From the NCBI GenBank assembly GCA_905250115.1, contig CAJNOI010000042.1, positions 272,020 to 336,019 on the forward strand: a stretch of DNA of 64,000 bases, in the 5' to 3' direction. The position numbers and the translations under genes were made by a program. This stretch comes from Adineta steineri. Lineage: Eukaryota; Rotifera; Eurotatoria; Adinetida; Adinetidae. Positions 40,651 through 52,688 of the stretch are shown in pieces (the first letter of the stretch is position 1; each line of letters begins with the position of its first letter). A model generated the notes under the pieces. It was not told the origin of the DNA. It saw only the letters and a list, made by a program, of their open reading frames with translations, and did not search any database.

Positions 40651-42265
40651 GCTTATAAGAATAAATTTGAAAGTATATTTAAAGTAATATCTTATATAAT
40701 CGATATCCATCAAGAATAATTAAACCCATATCGTTCATCTCATTGTAAAAGCCACAGACATTTAGCTAAAAATTGATCATTTATAGATCATGATTATAAT
40801 GTAATAAATATACTATTCTCGGTAGTACACTTAATCATGCTTTCTATTTCAGTTATTAAATGGAACTTTCCGTAATAAAGACAATATATCATAAAGATTA
40901 CAATATCGATGTGCTTGCAGCAACAAATGACTTTTTAACTACATAGTGGAAAATAATATTATTTCACGGATACATCGCTATAATTTCAAATAGAAGCTTA
41001 TGAAAAATAGAATTTATTGATACTATGTAATAAAAGTTATGAAGACTTCAGTGCGGTAAAGATCTGGTTAAAAATCATGGATTTTTTCAACTAGACCCTT
41101 TTTAACTGTTCATCGATAGAACTTCAATTTTTTCTCAGCTCAAAAAAAGTTAAAGTACTTTTCTCATATATTGTTGTTCATTTTCTATACAAATTCTCTT
41201 CCCGAACACATTAATATCAATACTGTCGAATTGAGGTATTTGATGGTTATTTCATTAGAATAATTTTCTTCACGAATGACTCATCGTTGATTTCTATTAC
41301 TTTTTGGATTTATTTGATTAAATTATATTCCCATTTATTAATTTGTTCTACAGATAGATAATGTTATAAACTCTTTCTTTGTTTAGCAAGTGATTATCAA
41401 AATAAGTTCTGATTAACTTCAATTTTGTCAAATTCTTATCGATAGTCTTCTGAATGTTTACAATAATATTTTTTAAAAACAATGTATATTTTGCCAGTTG
41501 ATATTGTCATATTTTGAATATTACTCTGATGATTACACAACAGTATGAAATTAAGAAACGAAAATGATTCTTTTTTTTCTACTATGATGTATTGGAAATG
41601 TCTGTGAAATTTATAATACTTTATTGATTAATTATGATCATTGATATTATTATCGTTTCAATACAATATTATTCGTAAGATTGTGAAAGTTTCATTTAAA
41701 ACAATTGAAACTACTTTCTTTATAATCAGATGAACTGTGTTATCAAACACAAAATGAAATGAGAGAAAAAATATTGCATTGAAATCTGATGCATAATGTG
41801 AAGATGCGATATATATTTCACATTCCCATCTACTCCTATCAAATAAATATTTATTTATTCAATATTTTCTTTTCTTTCTGGATTCTTTATGATATTCAAT
41901 AAAATTACATTGTCCCACCATACGTATTATATTTTTTTTGTCACCAGCTGTACGTTTTTATTTATTAAAAAAACATTCTTTCTTTGTTACAAATCAAAAA
42001 ATATATTTTCTTTTCGTCATTTTAAAAGAAAATTTTTGATTGTGTAATTAGAAAAGAGTTTATTAAATGATTTTAACAAAATATCTGATTCGTAATATAT
42101 ATGATTATTTCGAAGTATGTTTTCTGTCGTTATTTTTTCTTCTGAATCTATAACAAACGAAGAAAAAAAAAAGACAAAGTTGTTGACAAGATGTCAATCA
42201 TGGATATCTTTCGCTAATATTCTAAGTTACTTTTCTATTTACTTTTGACATTAAATGAATGGGTC
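40651..42265. other. Long intergenic stretch, no gene seen
   Basis: 1.6 kb of AT-rich DNA without protein-like ORFs, tRNA-like B boxes or repeats that I could recognise. The last part is the 5' flank of the RyR-domain gene. Confidence 0.4.
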
Positions 42266-42937
42266 ATGCAACTAAAAACATCATCCACATACGTTCTTCT
42301 TCTCCTTCTTCTTCTAAATCTTTCAATTACAAATACTGAATTAATTGGATTAAAAAAACAATTTAAATTATTTGTTAAAAATGTTGCATCAACATTTCAT
42401 GAAAATTGGCGTCGACATTATATAAGTGAACATCCACATACAAGAAATCGTTTTAAATTAACACAAAATGGTTCTCATTATAATTCATCGGATTTTATTT
42501 ATCCAATGATTCTTACTGTTGGTTCATGTCTTGTTCATCGAAATCTTAAAGTAGCACGTGCTCGTTTTAATTCATCAATAACTTATGTTGATATTTTAAA
42601 TATGAATTATGATGAATTACCTGTTGATTGGGCTTATGAAAATCGAGCGACAGCACAAGTTGCATGTAGACAAGTTTTACAAAGTATTCGACAAAAACTG
42701 ATATTTAATCGAGATTTAGTCGAAAAAATATCGAAAAAAATTCATAATGCTTGGATTAAACGTAATGCACATCGGACAGCAAAAGAATTACTTTCACCAT
42801 ATGAAAATCTACCGGAAGCTGAAAAAGACAAAGATCGAAGAGCATTTTTAATTGCTTGTCGATTATTTAATGAACTTCATTTATATCATTATTTTAAAAC
42901 AACTCCTATTCAATTAACTGATATTTCATTCGAATAA
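42266..42937 (+). CDS. Secreted protein with a RyR-type domain
   Basis: Single exon, 223 residues from ATG 42266 (the frame extends upstream to 42245 without an ATG). The N-terminal stretch MQLKTSSTYVLLLLLLLNLS is a signal peptide or membrane anchor. Near the C-terminus, VEKISKKIHNAWIKRNAH, LLSPYENLPEAEKDKDRRAF and LIACRLFNEL match the RyR domain (H-x2-W ... PY-x-LPE-x-EK-x-DR), a tandem module of ryanodine receptors also found singly in other proteins. A second, degenerate unit seems to lie earlier (FHENWRRHYISE ... ELPVDWAYENRATAQVACR), so two RyR-like modules are possible. Finding a cytosolic-type module behind a signal peptide is unusual. Function is not known. Confidence 0.6.
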   Translation: MQLKTSSTYVLLLLLLLNLSITNTELIGLKKQFKLFVKNVASTFHENWRRHYISEHPHTRNRFKLTQNGSHYNSSDFIYPMILTVGSCLVHRNLKVARARFNSSITYVDILNMNYDELPVDWAYENRATAQVACRQVLQSIRQKLIFNRDLVEKISKKIHNAWIKRNAHRTAKELLSPYENLPEAEKDKDRRAFLIACRLFNELHLYHYFKTTPIQLTDISFE

Positions 42938-44989
42938 AAATAACTAGTTCGTTTTCTTCTAAGAATTTTTTATATGGATATTTGTTAAATAATCAGTTTC
43001 ACAAGATAGTTTTTTGTAAAAGTATCTTATTGATAATTATTTAGTTACGATTGATACACAATTATCAACACTAAAACTTCTGCCAACTGTTAATATTTGT
43101 CCATTAGTTATTATGTAGAAGAATGTCATCTGGCATACATATTATTGGTAACTGTCCAAACTCCTTCTAATAGATTATTAATTAGAATTCTATTTTAAGA
43201 TTACAATTCACCTTTAACCTATATACTATACCATTTAGTAATATGCATGACTTATAATTATGTCTTTCGATAATCGATTTACAATATTCGTTTGAATTCT
43301 TAGTGATTATATTAGCAGTAGTAGTTAACGATAAATATTTGTATTTTTAAATATAGTTGATGAACAAGTCTAACAACTCTTATTGTTATATTAGTATTTT
43401 TTATGTAAATATGAAACATATCTAATCTTTTATCTTCTTACTGGTAATGAATAACGCTTTATTATAAAAAAAATATGTTGAATATTCTACTCGATGCCAT
43501 TGCTTAATGATATTATCAAGGCTATTATAACATATACAGTCGTGCTAATATATTTCAATTAACAGTCAATTGACTTTTATCTCTTTTTAAATGAAATAAA
43601 AATTGAGATGACGAGTTCGTAGATTAACAAAACAAATTTCTTCTGGCAATTATCAGTAATTATTTTAGTTTAAAGACATTGAAATTTACTATAAAAATTT
43701 AATAATGTTTATGGTTTCTTACTATCCTAAGTGGACTACATTGAAAATTTAAATAATAGCAATAACATAAGTTATTATAAAATAGTATTTCCATACATAT
43801 GCTGATCATTAACAATATCCTTCTGAATGGTTTATGTGATATTTATATAATATAAATAAACTATAAATAGACATTAACAAAAATGATACAATATATTCAT
43901 TGTTAACATTCATATAATCTTTGATCTATATAATTAGAATTCAAATTCAACAGACAATATTTATTCACTATGATTCAATAAATAGGACAGATAAAAAAGA
44001 ATGAAAATTTTCTAATAACTAATCTTATAAGTTTTCAAAATGATATATTTTAATTTGACAAATATATAGATTCGTTTCTCTTCGTGTGTCATTCTATTTT
44101 TTACAAGTTTTATAATATAAATTTCGTTGTTCTAGTAAAATATGTTCAGACATAGATAAAGATTTCTTTATACACTAGTCGCCAAAAAAACTTGCACAAA
44201 ATTTTTTTCCAAGTCTTTTGTATAACGAAATTAACATATAAATGTAGATCTTCTTAGAATAAAAAACTATTTGATTGAAAATAATTTATTTATAACCTTG
44301 TCTTTTTTTTAATATCATCTACTCGTCTCAAAGTATATCTTTGCGTGCTTTGTCATATCAATCAAAGAAACTAAAATGACATGTCACTTACGTATTATCG
44401 TACGATATGTTAGTAGATTTTGTGAATGATTTTATTTTTAAAGATATATTTAATATAGAATTAGAGATGATGAAGATCTTCCTCTTATGTCACTCGATAT
44501 AAGTGTAGGACTTATCGGAAAATATTATTTAAAACGTTGCACGTGATATATGGATTAGTAAAGAGAAGTTCGCGTATAGATTCCGTCACATTACTCGAGT
44601 CATAAGTTTCTAGGCAAAAGTGGTTTAAGAACTTTATTTAGTCTAGAATGTGAATTGGAGAAAGAAATTCATCGACATTCTTATTTCTACACTAGCTACT
44701 CGAGTTCAAGTACTTGACAAGTTTAATCCTACACCAGATCATTTTATTATATATTTGAAAGAAAAACAAAACCACCCATTACTTGCTGTACAGTTTCAAC
44801 TAAACCAGTTAATAGACATACTAATCACATAGCTAACAATGAAATATTATCTATATCTATTCCTTTGCAATCGGTAATAACGAACTCACATAAATCAGTA
44901 TTAAACTCTACAAACATTCATCATAATCAAAGTTAGAAAATTAACAAGAAACACACACTAGTTTGAGTAATCTACTTCTGTTAAATTCA
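42938..44989. other. Long intergenic stretch, no gene seen
   Basis: AT-rich. At 44176-44204 the sequence ACACTAGTCGCCAAAAAAAC followed by TTGCACAAA resembles a Tc1/mariner-type terminus, but no matching end was found. A 60-codon frame at 44650-44832 is not recognised. Confidence 0.35.
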
Positions 44990-45220
44990 ATGTTAACATT
45001 GTTTCGAGTGGACAATAATCCATTCGAACATGACGGTGTCGCTCAATTAGTTACTGCATTAAAAAACAATCAAACTCTTGAGTTGTTGTTTTTAGAAAAA
45101 AAATAAAATATCGAATATTAATGTGATGGAACTATCTATCATGTTATTAACCAATAGATCCTTAACACATATATCTTTATAAAGTAATGAAATCGAAGAT
45201 TTAGTTATGGCAATACTATA
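44990..45220 (+). pseudogene. Decayed leucine-rich-repeat (ribonuclease-inhibitor type) gene remnant
   Basis: One frame reads LTLFRVDNNPFEHDGVAQLV followed by TALKNNQTLELLFL, and after a gap another reads SLTHISL and then SNEIEDLVMAIL. These fit the 28-residue LRR-RI cadence (LTxLxLxxNxIxxxGxxxLxxALKxNxTL). In-frame stops and frame changes separate the units. Bdelloid genomes carry many such LRR genes; this one is non-functional. Confidence 0.45.
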
Positions 45221-46161
45221 ATCAGTGATCAGTTTTCTTTGAATAATAAGGCATGAAACTAAACAATACTTGTGTTCACTTATGACATATATATTCATTG
45301 TGTGCATTTCTTCTACTATTAATATTTTTTAATAAAGAATTTCTATTCATTATACAATGATGTTAACATTATTGAATTGTATGAATATTTTTATTTTAAC
45401 ATAGTAAACAAGATAATAACCATAAGAAATGCACATTTATCATTTCTTTATGATATCTTTATACTCAATGTTTAATTGGATAATTCCGTGATGATGAAAT
45501 TAATTAATTAATTCGAATTTATTCAAATGAACTAAGTTAGAAGATTTACTCAACTAGATAATACATGTTTCCTTTCTTTTTTCTCCTCAACATTATCATT
45601 AATTATTATTGTGCTTTTCAATGCATTATTAATATCTCGTGCCAAACTAAATCAATATATGTTGAACATAGAATATTATTCGAATTGTATGACGCAAGTA
45701 ACGAAAAAAAAAGAAAAGGTAGTTATAAAACTCCTAAAGGCAAAACGACTTCCACTCTTATTTAAAATGTGCAATCAACAACAATTGATGATTATGATCA
45801 TTTGTACCTCTAGTAAAGCAATTCACAGGAAGGAAAAAATGCGAAATGAACACACACACACACACACAATTCTTTCTTCTCCTTTTATAACAACGCCCAT
45901 CGTCCATCACACGTCTTCATTTGTGTGCCTCGAGCGGATGAGATGAAATAAATTTGTGTGTGTGCAACAAAAAGAATAGAGAGTGCAATTATCATACACA
46001 CACACACAAGCGTCCATCTTACTAGACATACAATCCCTTGTAAAAGAAAAGCAAAACTTTTTCCACTCTCTCTCTCCCTCTGTCTCTCTCTTTCACTTAC
46101 TCATTCTCGTTTCCTCTTTCTCTCTTTCTCTTCTTGTCTCGCATTCATTCAATCATCAGTC
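45221..46161. other. 5' flank of the Ig-domain gene with CA and CT microsatellites
   Basis: Contains CA runs (45850-45868, 45996-46008) and CT-rich runs (46060-46140), probably the promoter and 5' UTR of the gene at 46162. ORFs spanning these runs are low-complexity and rejected. Confidence 0.45.
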
Positions 46162-48538
46162 ATGCCGTCGTGGTGTGTATATTATTTTCTATTGCAATGT
46201 TTAATCATTTTTATCTACTATTTTGACAAAACTTTATCAACAAATGATTATCATCAAGTATTAAAAGCTGATGTCGGTCAAGATATTATCATGTCTTGTA
46301 TATTCGATGATGATAAAATCGAACAGGTAAAATAATTACATCAGAACACTAAAAATAAATCAGTGAAGAGGCGGAGTATTGCCTCACAAAAAATGTATAC
46401 ACTGAGAAAAGTATTGATTTATGTGATCTATTGTTTTCTCTTGAATAAACAGTCTGTTTGTTCTATTCATATAAACTATGTGTATATTTATTCATCGATG
46501 AGTATGTCTATATCGTTTTTCGATTATCCATTTCAAGTAGAAGATTTCTCTCTTCATCGATCAACAGTTCGTATATATATATTACTCGATACATCATACC
46601 GTCAAGGGTCTATTATAATCAAAACACGCACATATTGATGACAATGATAGGTGTAAGAAAAAGGTTTTCTTTCTTTTTTTAATCAACTCTACTCTGAAAA
46701 TCCCAGATGACCATCTTTTGCGTAATATAACATTGCGCCTTGTCCAATAGATTGATCATTTCATAGGTCAATGACAATTAGACTCAACTTCGACATATAT
46801 TTTCTTTTTCAAGAGCTCTTCATCATTATTCATATTAAAAGAAAAGGCGCAAATTAATGAATAAAAATCATTTTGACAATTGAACATATGTTGATAATAC
46901 TTGAAACATTTGACAACTGTCTATATGAATAAACTTTGAAGACAATGTCTCTTTTTAGGTATCTTTTATGCGTCAAATGACAGGTGATATATTATCAGTT
47001 GGATCAGAATTATTTGTTTATCAATCAAATATTGAATTAAAACAATTTTCATCAAATCGTTTAGATTTAATATTAAAATCCGTTAATTTAAATGATTCAG
47101 GTCTTTATACATGTATGTTTAATGATGAAAAATTAATTTCATTTTTAATTGAAATACTTGGTAAGTTTTATTCAATTGAATCACTATAATAAAATTAGTC
47201 TCGACTCATATACCAGTCTTTTGTCTTTTTACTATAGATGTGTTGATTGAATGAATAAGAAAACAATAAGGAACTATTGATTCATCATCATTTATCTTTC
47301 TTTGAGACGATTCCCATAGAGTGTGATAGAGAGTGTGTATATCTATTGGTGTTAATTGCATTCTTTTTCTCTATCATAATCTTGACAGGCATCTCAATAA
47401 ATTAGCGTTAATGATCCATCTGTATGAACAAAAGATTTCTTGACCTTTTAGTGATAGATACATAAAAGTTAGTTATGTGATAACTTAAGTATATTATGAA
47501 AGGTGGAAAAAAATACATAAAGATAATTTTTTTTTTTGGTTTTAGTTGCGCCACATTTTGTATCATATTATCCATTGGAAGGAAGTATTTCATATCCAGA
47601 AGGTTCTTCATTGAATTTATCTTGTCATGCTTTTGCTATTCCATCTGTTAATATAAGTTGGATTTTTAAAAATAAAATCAAACATTCAAAAAGTATGAAT
47701 AATTCAATCGTTTTTTAATTAATTAAAAAAATAATCCAAGTAATTCTTTCAGGTATACATCATGGTGAAAATCTATATTTAACATCTATTCAACCATCAG
47801 ATAGTGGTTTATATGAATGTGTTGCTTCAAATATGTATCATGCATCGATTAGTCGTGCTTTTTATGTTACTGTTCAATGTAAGTTTAATGATGATAATTA
47901 TTCCATTCTTTTATATTATATAATCTTGTCGTTTAGATGTCCCTCATGTATTAATATTAAATGATAAAATAAGAAATATACTTCATGATACAGTTGTAAT
48001 TAAATGTCGAGTATGTTCAATACCACAAGTCAATCATATCTATTGGTTTAGAGAAAATCAACAAATTATAGATGTTAATATTGATATTAAAACACAAATC
48101 ATTGATGATCAATGTTCCGAATCACTTATGAAAATTATTGTATGTCATTATTTATAGAAAAACAATAGTATGCATTTGTTTTTTTGTTAAGAATATAAAT
48201 GAGTATCAATTTGGTCAATATGAATGTCGTGCGGATAATATTTTAGGATATAAATCAGATTATACTTCAATTCAACAAAGTATGAAAAATAAGATTTTCT
48301 TTTTTTGATTTTAGTTTTTGTTTTGTTTTTAGTTTCAAGAATTCGAAAAGTAAAACAAAAAATTTATACAGATGAAATAAATCGAAATGGACGTACAGCC
48401 TTATCATATAATAAAACACAAAAGAGAAAGAAAAATCAAACAATAACAACTAGTAAGAATTTTTTATCAAATTCAATAAGAAAAAAATTTTCATGGCAAT
48501 GGTGGTGGATATTAAGTTTATTCATTAGTTGGATTTAA
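46162..48538 (+). CDS. Lachesin/IgLON-like cell-surface protein with three Ig domains
   Basis: Seven exons (46162-46326, 46959-47160, 47546-47692, 47753-47878, 47937-48139, 48192-48279, 48333-48538) give 1137 nt, 378 residues. A signal peptide (MPSWCVYYFLLQCLIIFIYY) is followed by three Ig domains, each with the Cys pair and the D-S-G-x-Y-x-C end: LNDSGLYTCMFND; SLNLSCHAFAIPSVNISW ... SDSGLYECVASN; VVIKCRVC ... IYWFRE ... QFGQYECRADN. A basic linker leads to a C-terminal hydrophobic tail (FSWQWWWILSLFISWI), which suggests a GPI anchor or a membrane segment. The three-Ig layout is that of lachesin, DPR-interacting proteins and IgLON neuronal adhesion proteins. The first intron (632 bp) is long for this genome. 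The exact subfamily is uncertain. Confidence 0.8.
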
Positions 48539-50439
48539 TTAGTATGAAAAAATAACTATTTATATATATCAAATTCATTTTTTCAGTGCCGTAAATATAT
48601 CCGGTGAATAAACACATATATATAGAGAGAGAATTTTCTTCTTTTTTTTTTCTTCGTGGCTTTTCTCTTGTATTTCTGTGCAAATGATTTATTTGATGTT
48701 CTATTTCTTTTTTTTTATGATAAAATATCTAACAAGTAACAACAAAATGTGTTTTTCAAGGTATTATTACTCTGTTTCAATAAAATAAAATAACAAGTGT
48801 TTTCTTTTCTATAATAATAGTTTGTATTTGTGTGACATTGAGAAAGTGCTCGTAGCATGAAACATATATCACAATTTAATTTTCTGCTTCGTATGTGTCA
48901 AGCATTAACCTTGTTAATCGTCACATACGATGATTCGAAACAAAAAAAAAAAAGAAAAAGATCATTATGCATTATCAATGGAGCAAAGGTGTTCATTATT
49001 CTTACGTCATAATACAATGTCCATTGTATGTTCAGATTTATTTAGATTTATGATTATCACTAATAAGATGTCGGTCGGTAAGGAAAAGAAAAAGAAAAGC
49101 ACTTTGGAGAAATGAACTTCATTTCAATGTTCAATGAAAATTAGATTATTCAATAGGGATATAACATATATATAAATCGTGATTGTTTTTAGGATATACA
49201 CGAAGAAAAGATTAGTTCTTTCTTTCTTTTTTTTAATGTTTTTTTAATTAATAAAGTATCATCTTTCTGCTTCATCAACCAAAACAAACTGTAAAAATGA
49301 ATTTTTCTTTCTTTTTATGACATAATCAATTATTTAAATGTAAATCCAAGTTACATAATTCTTCGTAATTTAACAGTTTTTCTTCCACTTCATATTATTA
49401 TTAGTATAAATCACAAACAAGTTTAGAGAGAAAATAATTAATAACACTCACACCAAGAAAAAAAAATGTTCTATAAACATATATACTAAGTGTTTTTTAA
49501 TTACAAATAATATTGATTTTATATTCATATGAATGATTTTTAATATGAAAAAGAATGTGGGTTAGTTCTCTTAGGTCTATCAAGTCTAAAGATACGATCC
49601 TATAATATCTTTTTTTTGTTTGTATAAAATAATTAATTACTTTCTTTCTCTTTTTGTGTTGGCTAGAAACGGAAGAAGAAATATTTTTTTATTACTTATT
49701 AAGACAATTATTCAACAATAGATTTCAAACTATTTATACCACTCGGAAGTAAGACTAAGAATACAGTTGAAGGCCAATTATCTTTGAACAAATAGAACGA
49801 AGTCATTTTTTTCTCCTTCTTCTTCTTCTTCTTTTGTTGACATGAACGTGATTATGGACAAACAAAAGATCGCATGTGCCGACAGATTACTAAAGACAAT
49901 TGACGTAGACACGTGCTAACATAGGAAGTATTTACCTTATTTTATATAATACAACAAAAATGCTGATGACCATTTCATGAGAGAATTTTAAATTCAATAA
50001 ACAGTTTCATTTATATATGATAATAAGGTGGTTTAAGATAAAATTGTACTTACATCATTAGAGATCTCTAAGGAATAGTGACTCGTAAGATTAAACATTT
50101 AATACATCAAGTTTTTTTTTCTAATATCAAGAAAAATTTCTAATCGTATATGAAAGTAGAATAGCACGAGTAAAGAATCTATTGCATCATAATAGTTAAT
50201 CATTTCATGGCGTAACATTCAATATTTATAGTTAAATTAGATGGAAAATTAATTGATCAATGTCAATAAAAGTTTTTATTGATCTAGTCATTGAAAGATT
50301 TATTTCAAACTAAATATGACTAGACTTTAACGATTATTGACTAATATAAATAATAGTCTAAATCATTTGAATTACGATCTTTTGAAATCGGCAAGCACAA
50401 TCATAAATTATTATTATCAAATAAATTAGTATTTATGAT
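48539..50439. other. Long intergenic stretch, no gene seen
   Basis: AT-rich. It holds the 3' end of the Ig gene, T-rich and CTT runs (49808-49834), and no supported gene. Confidence 0.4.
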
Positions 50440-50591
50440 CAGGAGCGGGTCCAGGATTTCCATGACAGGGTGGTGGTTTATAAAAAAAAGTGGAACTTAG
50501 TATTATTTTTTAAAAGAGATACCTATAGTGTTCTACCTGTTTTCGAGGGGATGGCGGTGGCTGGTTAGCCTAATAGCTAGATCCGCCCCTA
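50440..50591. mobile_element. Short hAT-type MITE
   Basis: About 152 bp with inverted ends: CAGGAGCGGGTCCAGGATTT on the left and, read in reverse from the right, TAGGGGCGGATCTAGC. The CAG...CCAGGATTT start is a familiar hAT terminus and resembles the end at 59769. ATTTATGAT flanks both sides (50431-50439 and 50594-50602), offset by 2 nt on the right, so it may be a slightly altered 8-bp target duplication. No coding content; non-autonomous. Confidence 0.5.
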
Positions 50592-51200
50592 TAATTTATG
50601 ATATGAAGTTCATCCGGCATACCGATAGTTTTTCTCAGCAAAAACTGAAAATGAATCTTTTGTGTATGATATTAGCAAAAAGAAGAGATCTATTGTATGT
50701 ATCATATGGAAGTTTTAATCTATAAAACTTATTTAGTTATTTGTTAATAAACCTTCTGAAATCTATGGAAATATATTTTCATATAAGAAAAAGATGTCAC
50801 TATGTAGATAAATATACAATTGGTGAATATCTTTCCACATAAAAATCGATCATATGTTTCTTTTCTTTTAACTATTTTATTCAAAAAATATTAAACAGAT
50901 ATATAATCATTGTTTGTTTAAGTATTGCTAAATATCCATATAAAAATTCATCTAATTCTTCTACATTACTTTCTGATAAATTCGTTATACTGATTTGAAT
51001 TTTTAAGAGTTGACAATAGATTATAGTGAATAGTAATACTTAGTTGAACGGTTTACATATGAGATCTACATACTTCAAACAATGTCATCCAGCTTTTTAT
51101 GCATCCTAGAATGCACTACGAAAATTCATAAAGTAGTCAGCATTCAAGAAGAAAAACTCAATAATATAATCCATATTGATTGAATTTTATTTGTTTAGAT
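50592..51200. other. 5' flank of GTF2H5
   Basis: AT-rich, no gene seen. It ends in TTTGTTTAG (51190-51198), an acceptor-like site only 2 nt before the GTF2H5 ATG. Confidence 0.45.
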
Positions 51201-51419
51201 ATGGTTAATGTCGTTAAAGGTGCATTGCTCAAATGCGATCCAGCTATAATTCAATATTTAATTTATTTAGATGAAACATTAGCATTTGGAGAAAAATTTA
51301 TTTTAAATCGATTAGATGAACAACATTTATTTGTTCAATCAACAGCAGTAACAATGATTAAACAAAAATTACAAGAACAAATTGATAAAATTTCTTATGA
51401 TTCAACACAAACAAAATAA
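51201..51419 (+). CDS. GTF2H5: TFIIH subunit GTF2H5 (TTDA/Tfb5)
   Basis: Single exon, 72 residues from ATG 51201. The upstream in-frame codons to 51180 run through an acceptor-like TTTAG and are excluded. MVNVVKGALLKCDPAIIQYL ... YLDET ... FGEKFILNRLDEQHLF matches human TTDA almost residue for residue (MVNVLKG, CDPAMKQFLLYLDE, KFIIQDIDDTHVFV), and the length is the family's (71). The protein stabilises the TFIIH core and stimulates XPB during nucleotide excision repair and transcription. The TTTGTTTAG directly upstream could accept a trans-spliced leader. Its stop codon is 13 nt before the SNRNP25 ATG. Confidence 0.93.
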   Translation: MVNVVKGALLKCDPAIIQYLIYLDETLAFGEKFILNRLDEQHLFVQSTAVTMIKQKLQEQIDKISYDSTQTK

Positions 51420-51432
51420 ATAAAAAAAAACT

Positions 51433-51834
51433 ATGTCACATGATCAATTTGTTTCTCAAATCTATTCTCGTTTATCAACAATAATATCTTCTGATCCTCT
51501 ATTTTCTGATATTCATTGTCATCCTTCAAAAATATCTTTTTCCAAATTAAATCAAGTACAACAAGATCAATCGATATCTATTTCTATTCGACGTTTTGAT
51601 GATTCAATAATTAATATTTATGTACCTGAAGAAGCTCATGTTTTTCATTTAAAAAAAGCAATTAAAGAAAAATTTTCAGACAAAGATATTAACTGGAAAA
51701 CTATTTGGAAAAAATATTCATTATCTACGTGTGATCAACAACAACAACTAATTAATAATAATCGACGAATTAAAGATTATCGAGTCTATAATAACTCTGA
51801 ACTCTTTTTTGTACGTCGACGTCGATTGAAATGA
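51433..51834 (+). CDS. SNRNP25: U11/U12 minor spliceosome 25 kDa protein
   Basis: Single exon, 133 residues, ATG 51433. The C-terminal ubiquitin-like region AHVFHLKKAIKEKFSDKDIN followed by WKTIWKKYSLSTCD, NNRRIKDYRVYNNSELFFVR and a basic end matches SNRNP25 (LKKAIxxxxxxx...ISWxYVWRTYHL ... LRDYGIRNxDEVxF). SNRNP25 is a protein of the U11 di-snRNP that recognises U12-type introns, so its presence implies a working minor spliceosome. Only 13 nt separate it from GTF2H5, without an AG acceptor in the gap, so the two may share one bicistronic mRNA. Confidence 0.88.
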   Translation: MSHDQFVSQIYSRLSTIISSDPLFSDIHCHPSKISFSKLNQVQQDQSISISIRRFDDSIINIYVPEEAHVFHLKKAIKEKFSDKDINWKTIWKKYSLSTCDQQQQLINNNRRIKDYRVYNNSELFFVRRRRLK

Positions 51835-52688
51835 GCTTTTTTTTGTTTATTTTTTTTTGTTGAAAGAAATGATAACTATTGAAAATATAGGATGAAATGA
51901 ATTTGACATGTTTTGTTTCTATGATCTTTGATATCACTACGACTGATAATAATAATTATAAACGTCTTTCAATTAAGTATGGATGTGATAGGAACTTGGA
52001 ATAGTGCTAGAATTGAAAGAGGTAGTGATCAAAGACTTCTAGAAATCGATAGGTATGAGTTCACTATATTTACATATTTTTCGATCATATTGAAGATGAT
52101 TTATAAAGTAATATTACATTCTTACTTGTAACAATGGCTCGTTACATGTGGAATTGAATTCATCTCGTATTATATATGAATTAGATATGGCAGTCATGGA
52201 ATTTCAAAAGAAAATGTTTGTTGGTAGTTAATCTTATTCAATCATTATCTCTTTGTACACATTCAAAACCTTTGGAAACAAGATAAAAGAGTGTGGGTGT
52301 ATCATATCCATTCTATTTTCTTTCTCAATTTTTATTTATATCGGAAAATTTGTCTCTCGTATTGTATATTATATTTAATACTTTTCCCAATTGAACAGAT
52401 TACATATTATTGTTAACACCGGATGTCACTTGATAGTGATAGATTTAGGCGTATATTAATTATACTAGAGTATTGTTTAATGATGAAATCAAACATCAAT
52501 TTTCATTTGAAATATTTTCCTTTTCTGTCGAACGAAAGATGACACTACCTATCAATACTAATGTAAGCATCGAAAATCATTGGTATTTCTCACATCAATC
52601 CAATTGCAGTATAATATAAATAGAGCTAAATTATCATAGTAGACAATAACAATAGTAGTGATCTGATCTTAAGAAAAACTTGAATAAA
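51835..52688. other. Intergenic holding exon remnants at 51979-52231
   Basis: Apart from the pseudogene pieces listed separately, no gene is seen. A GTGTGGGTGT string occurs at 52291-52300. Confidence 0.4.
51979..52231 (+). pseudogene. Two orphan exon-like pieces of an unrecognised gene
   Basis: The first (51979-52052) reads MDVIGTWNSARIERGSDQRL and LEIDR before a GTATGAG donor. The second (52133-52231) reads NGSLHVELNSSRIIYELDMA, then VMEFQKKMFVGS and a stop. Both look protein-coding in codon content. No AG acceptor precedes the second and no start region is evident, so this is probably a decayed gene. Confidence 0.35.

Noticed and set aside
44176..44204. Possible Tc1/mariner terminal repeat
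   Set aside because: Only one end was found, with no transposase reading and no TA-flanked partner end.
45565..46335. Several plus-strand ORFs rich in Thr-His or Ser-Leu
   Set aside because: Frames through CA and CT microsatellites in the 5' region of the Ig gene.
52291..52300. GTGTGGGTGT string as a fifth telomere-like hairpin copy
   Set aside because: It lacks the opposing C-rich arm and is too short to distinguish from chance.
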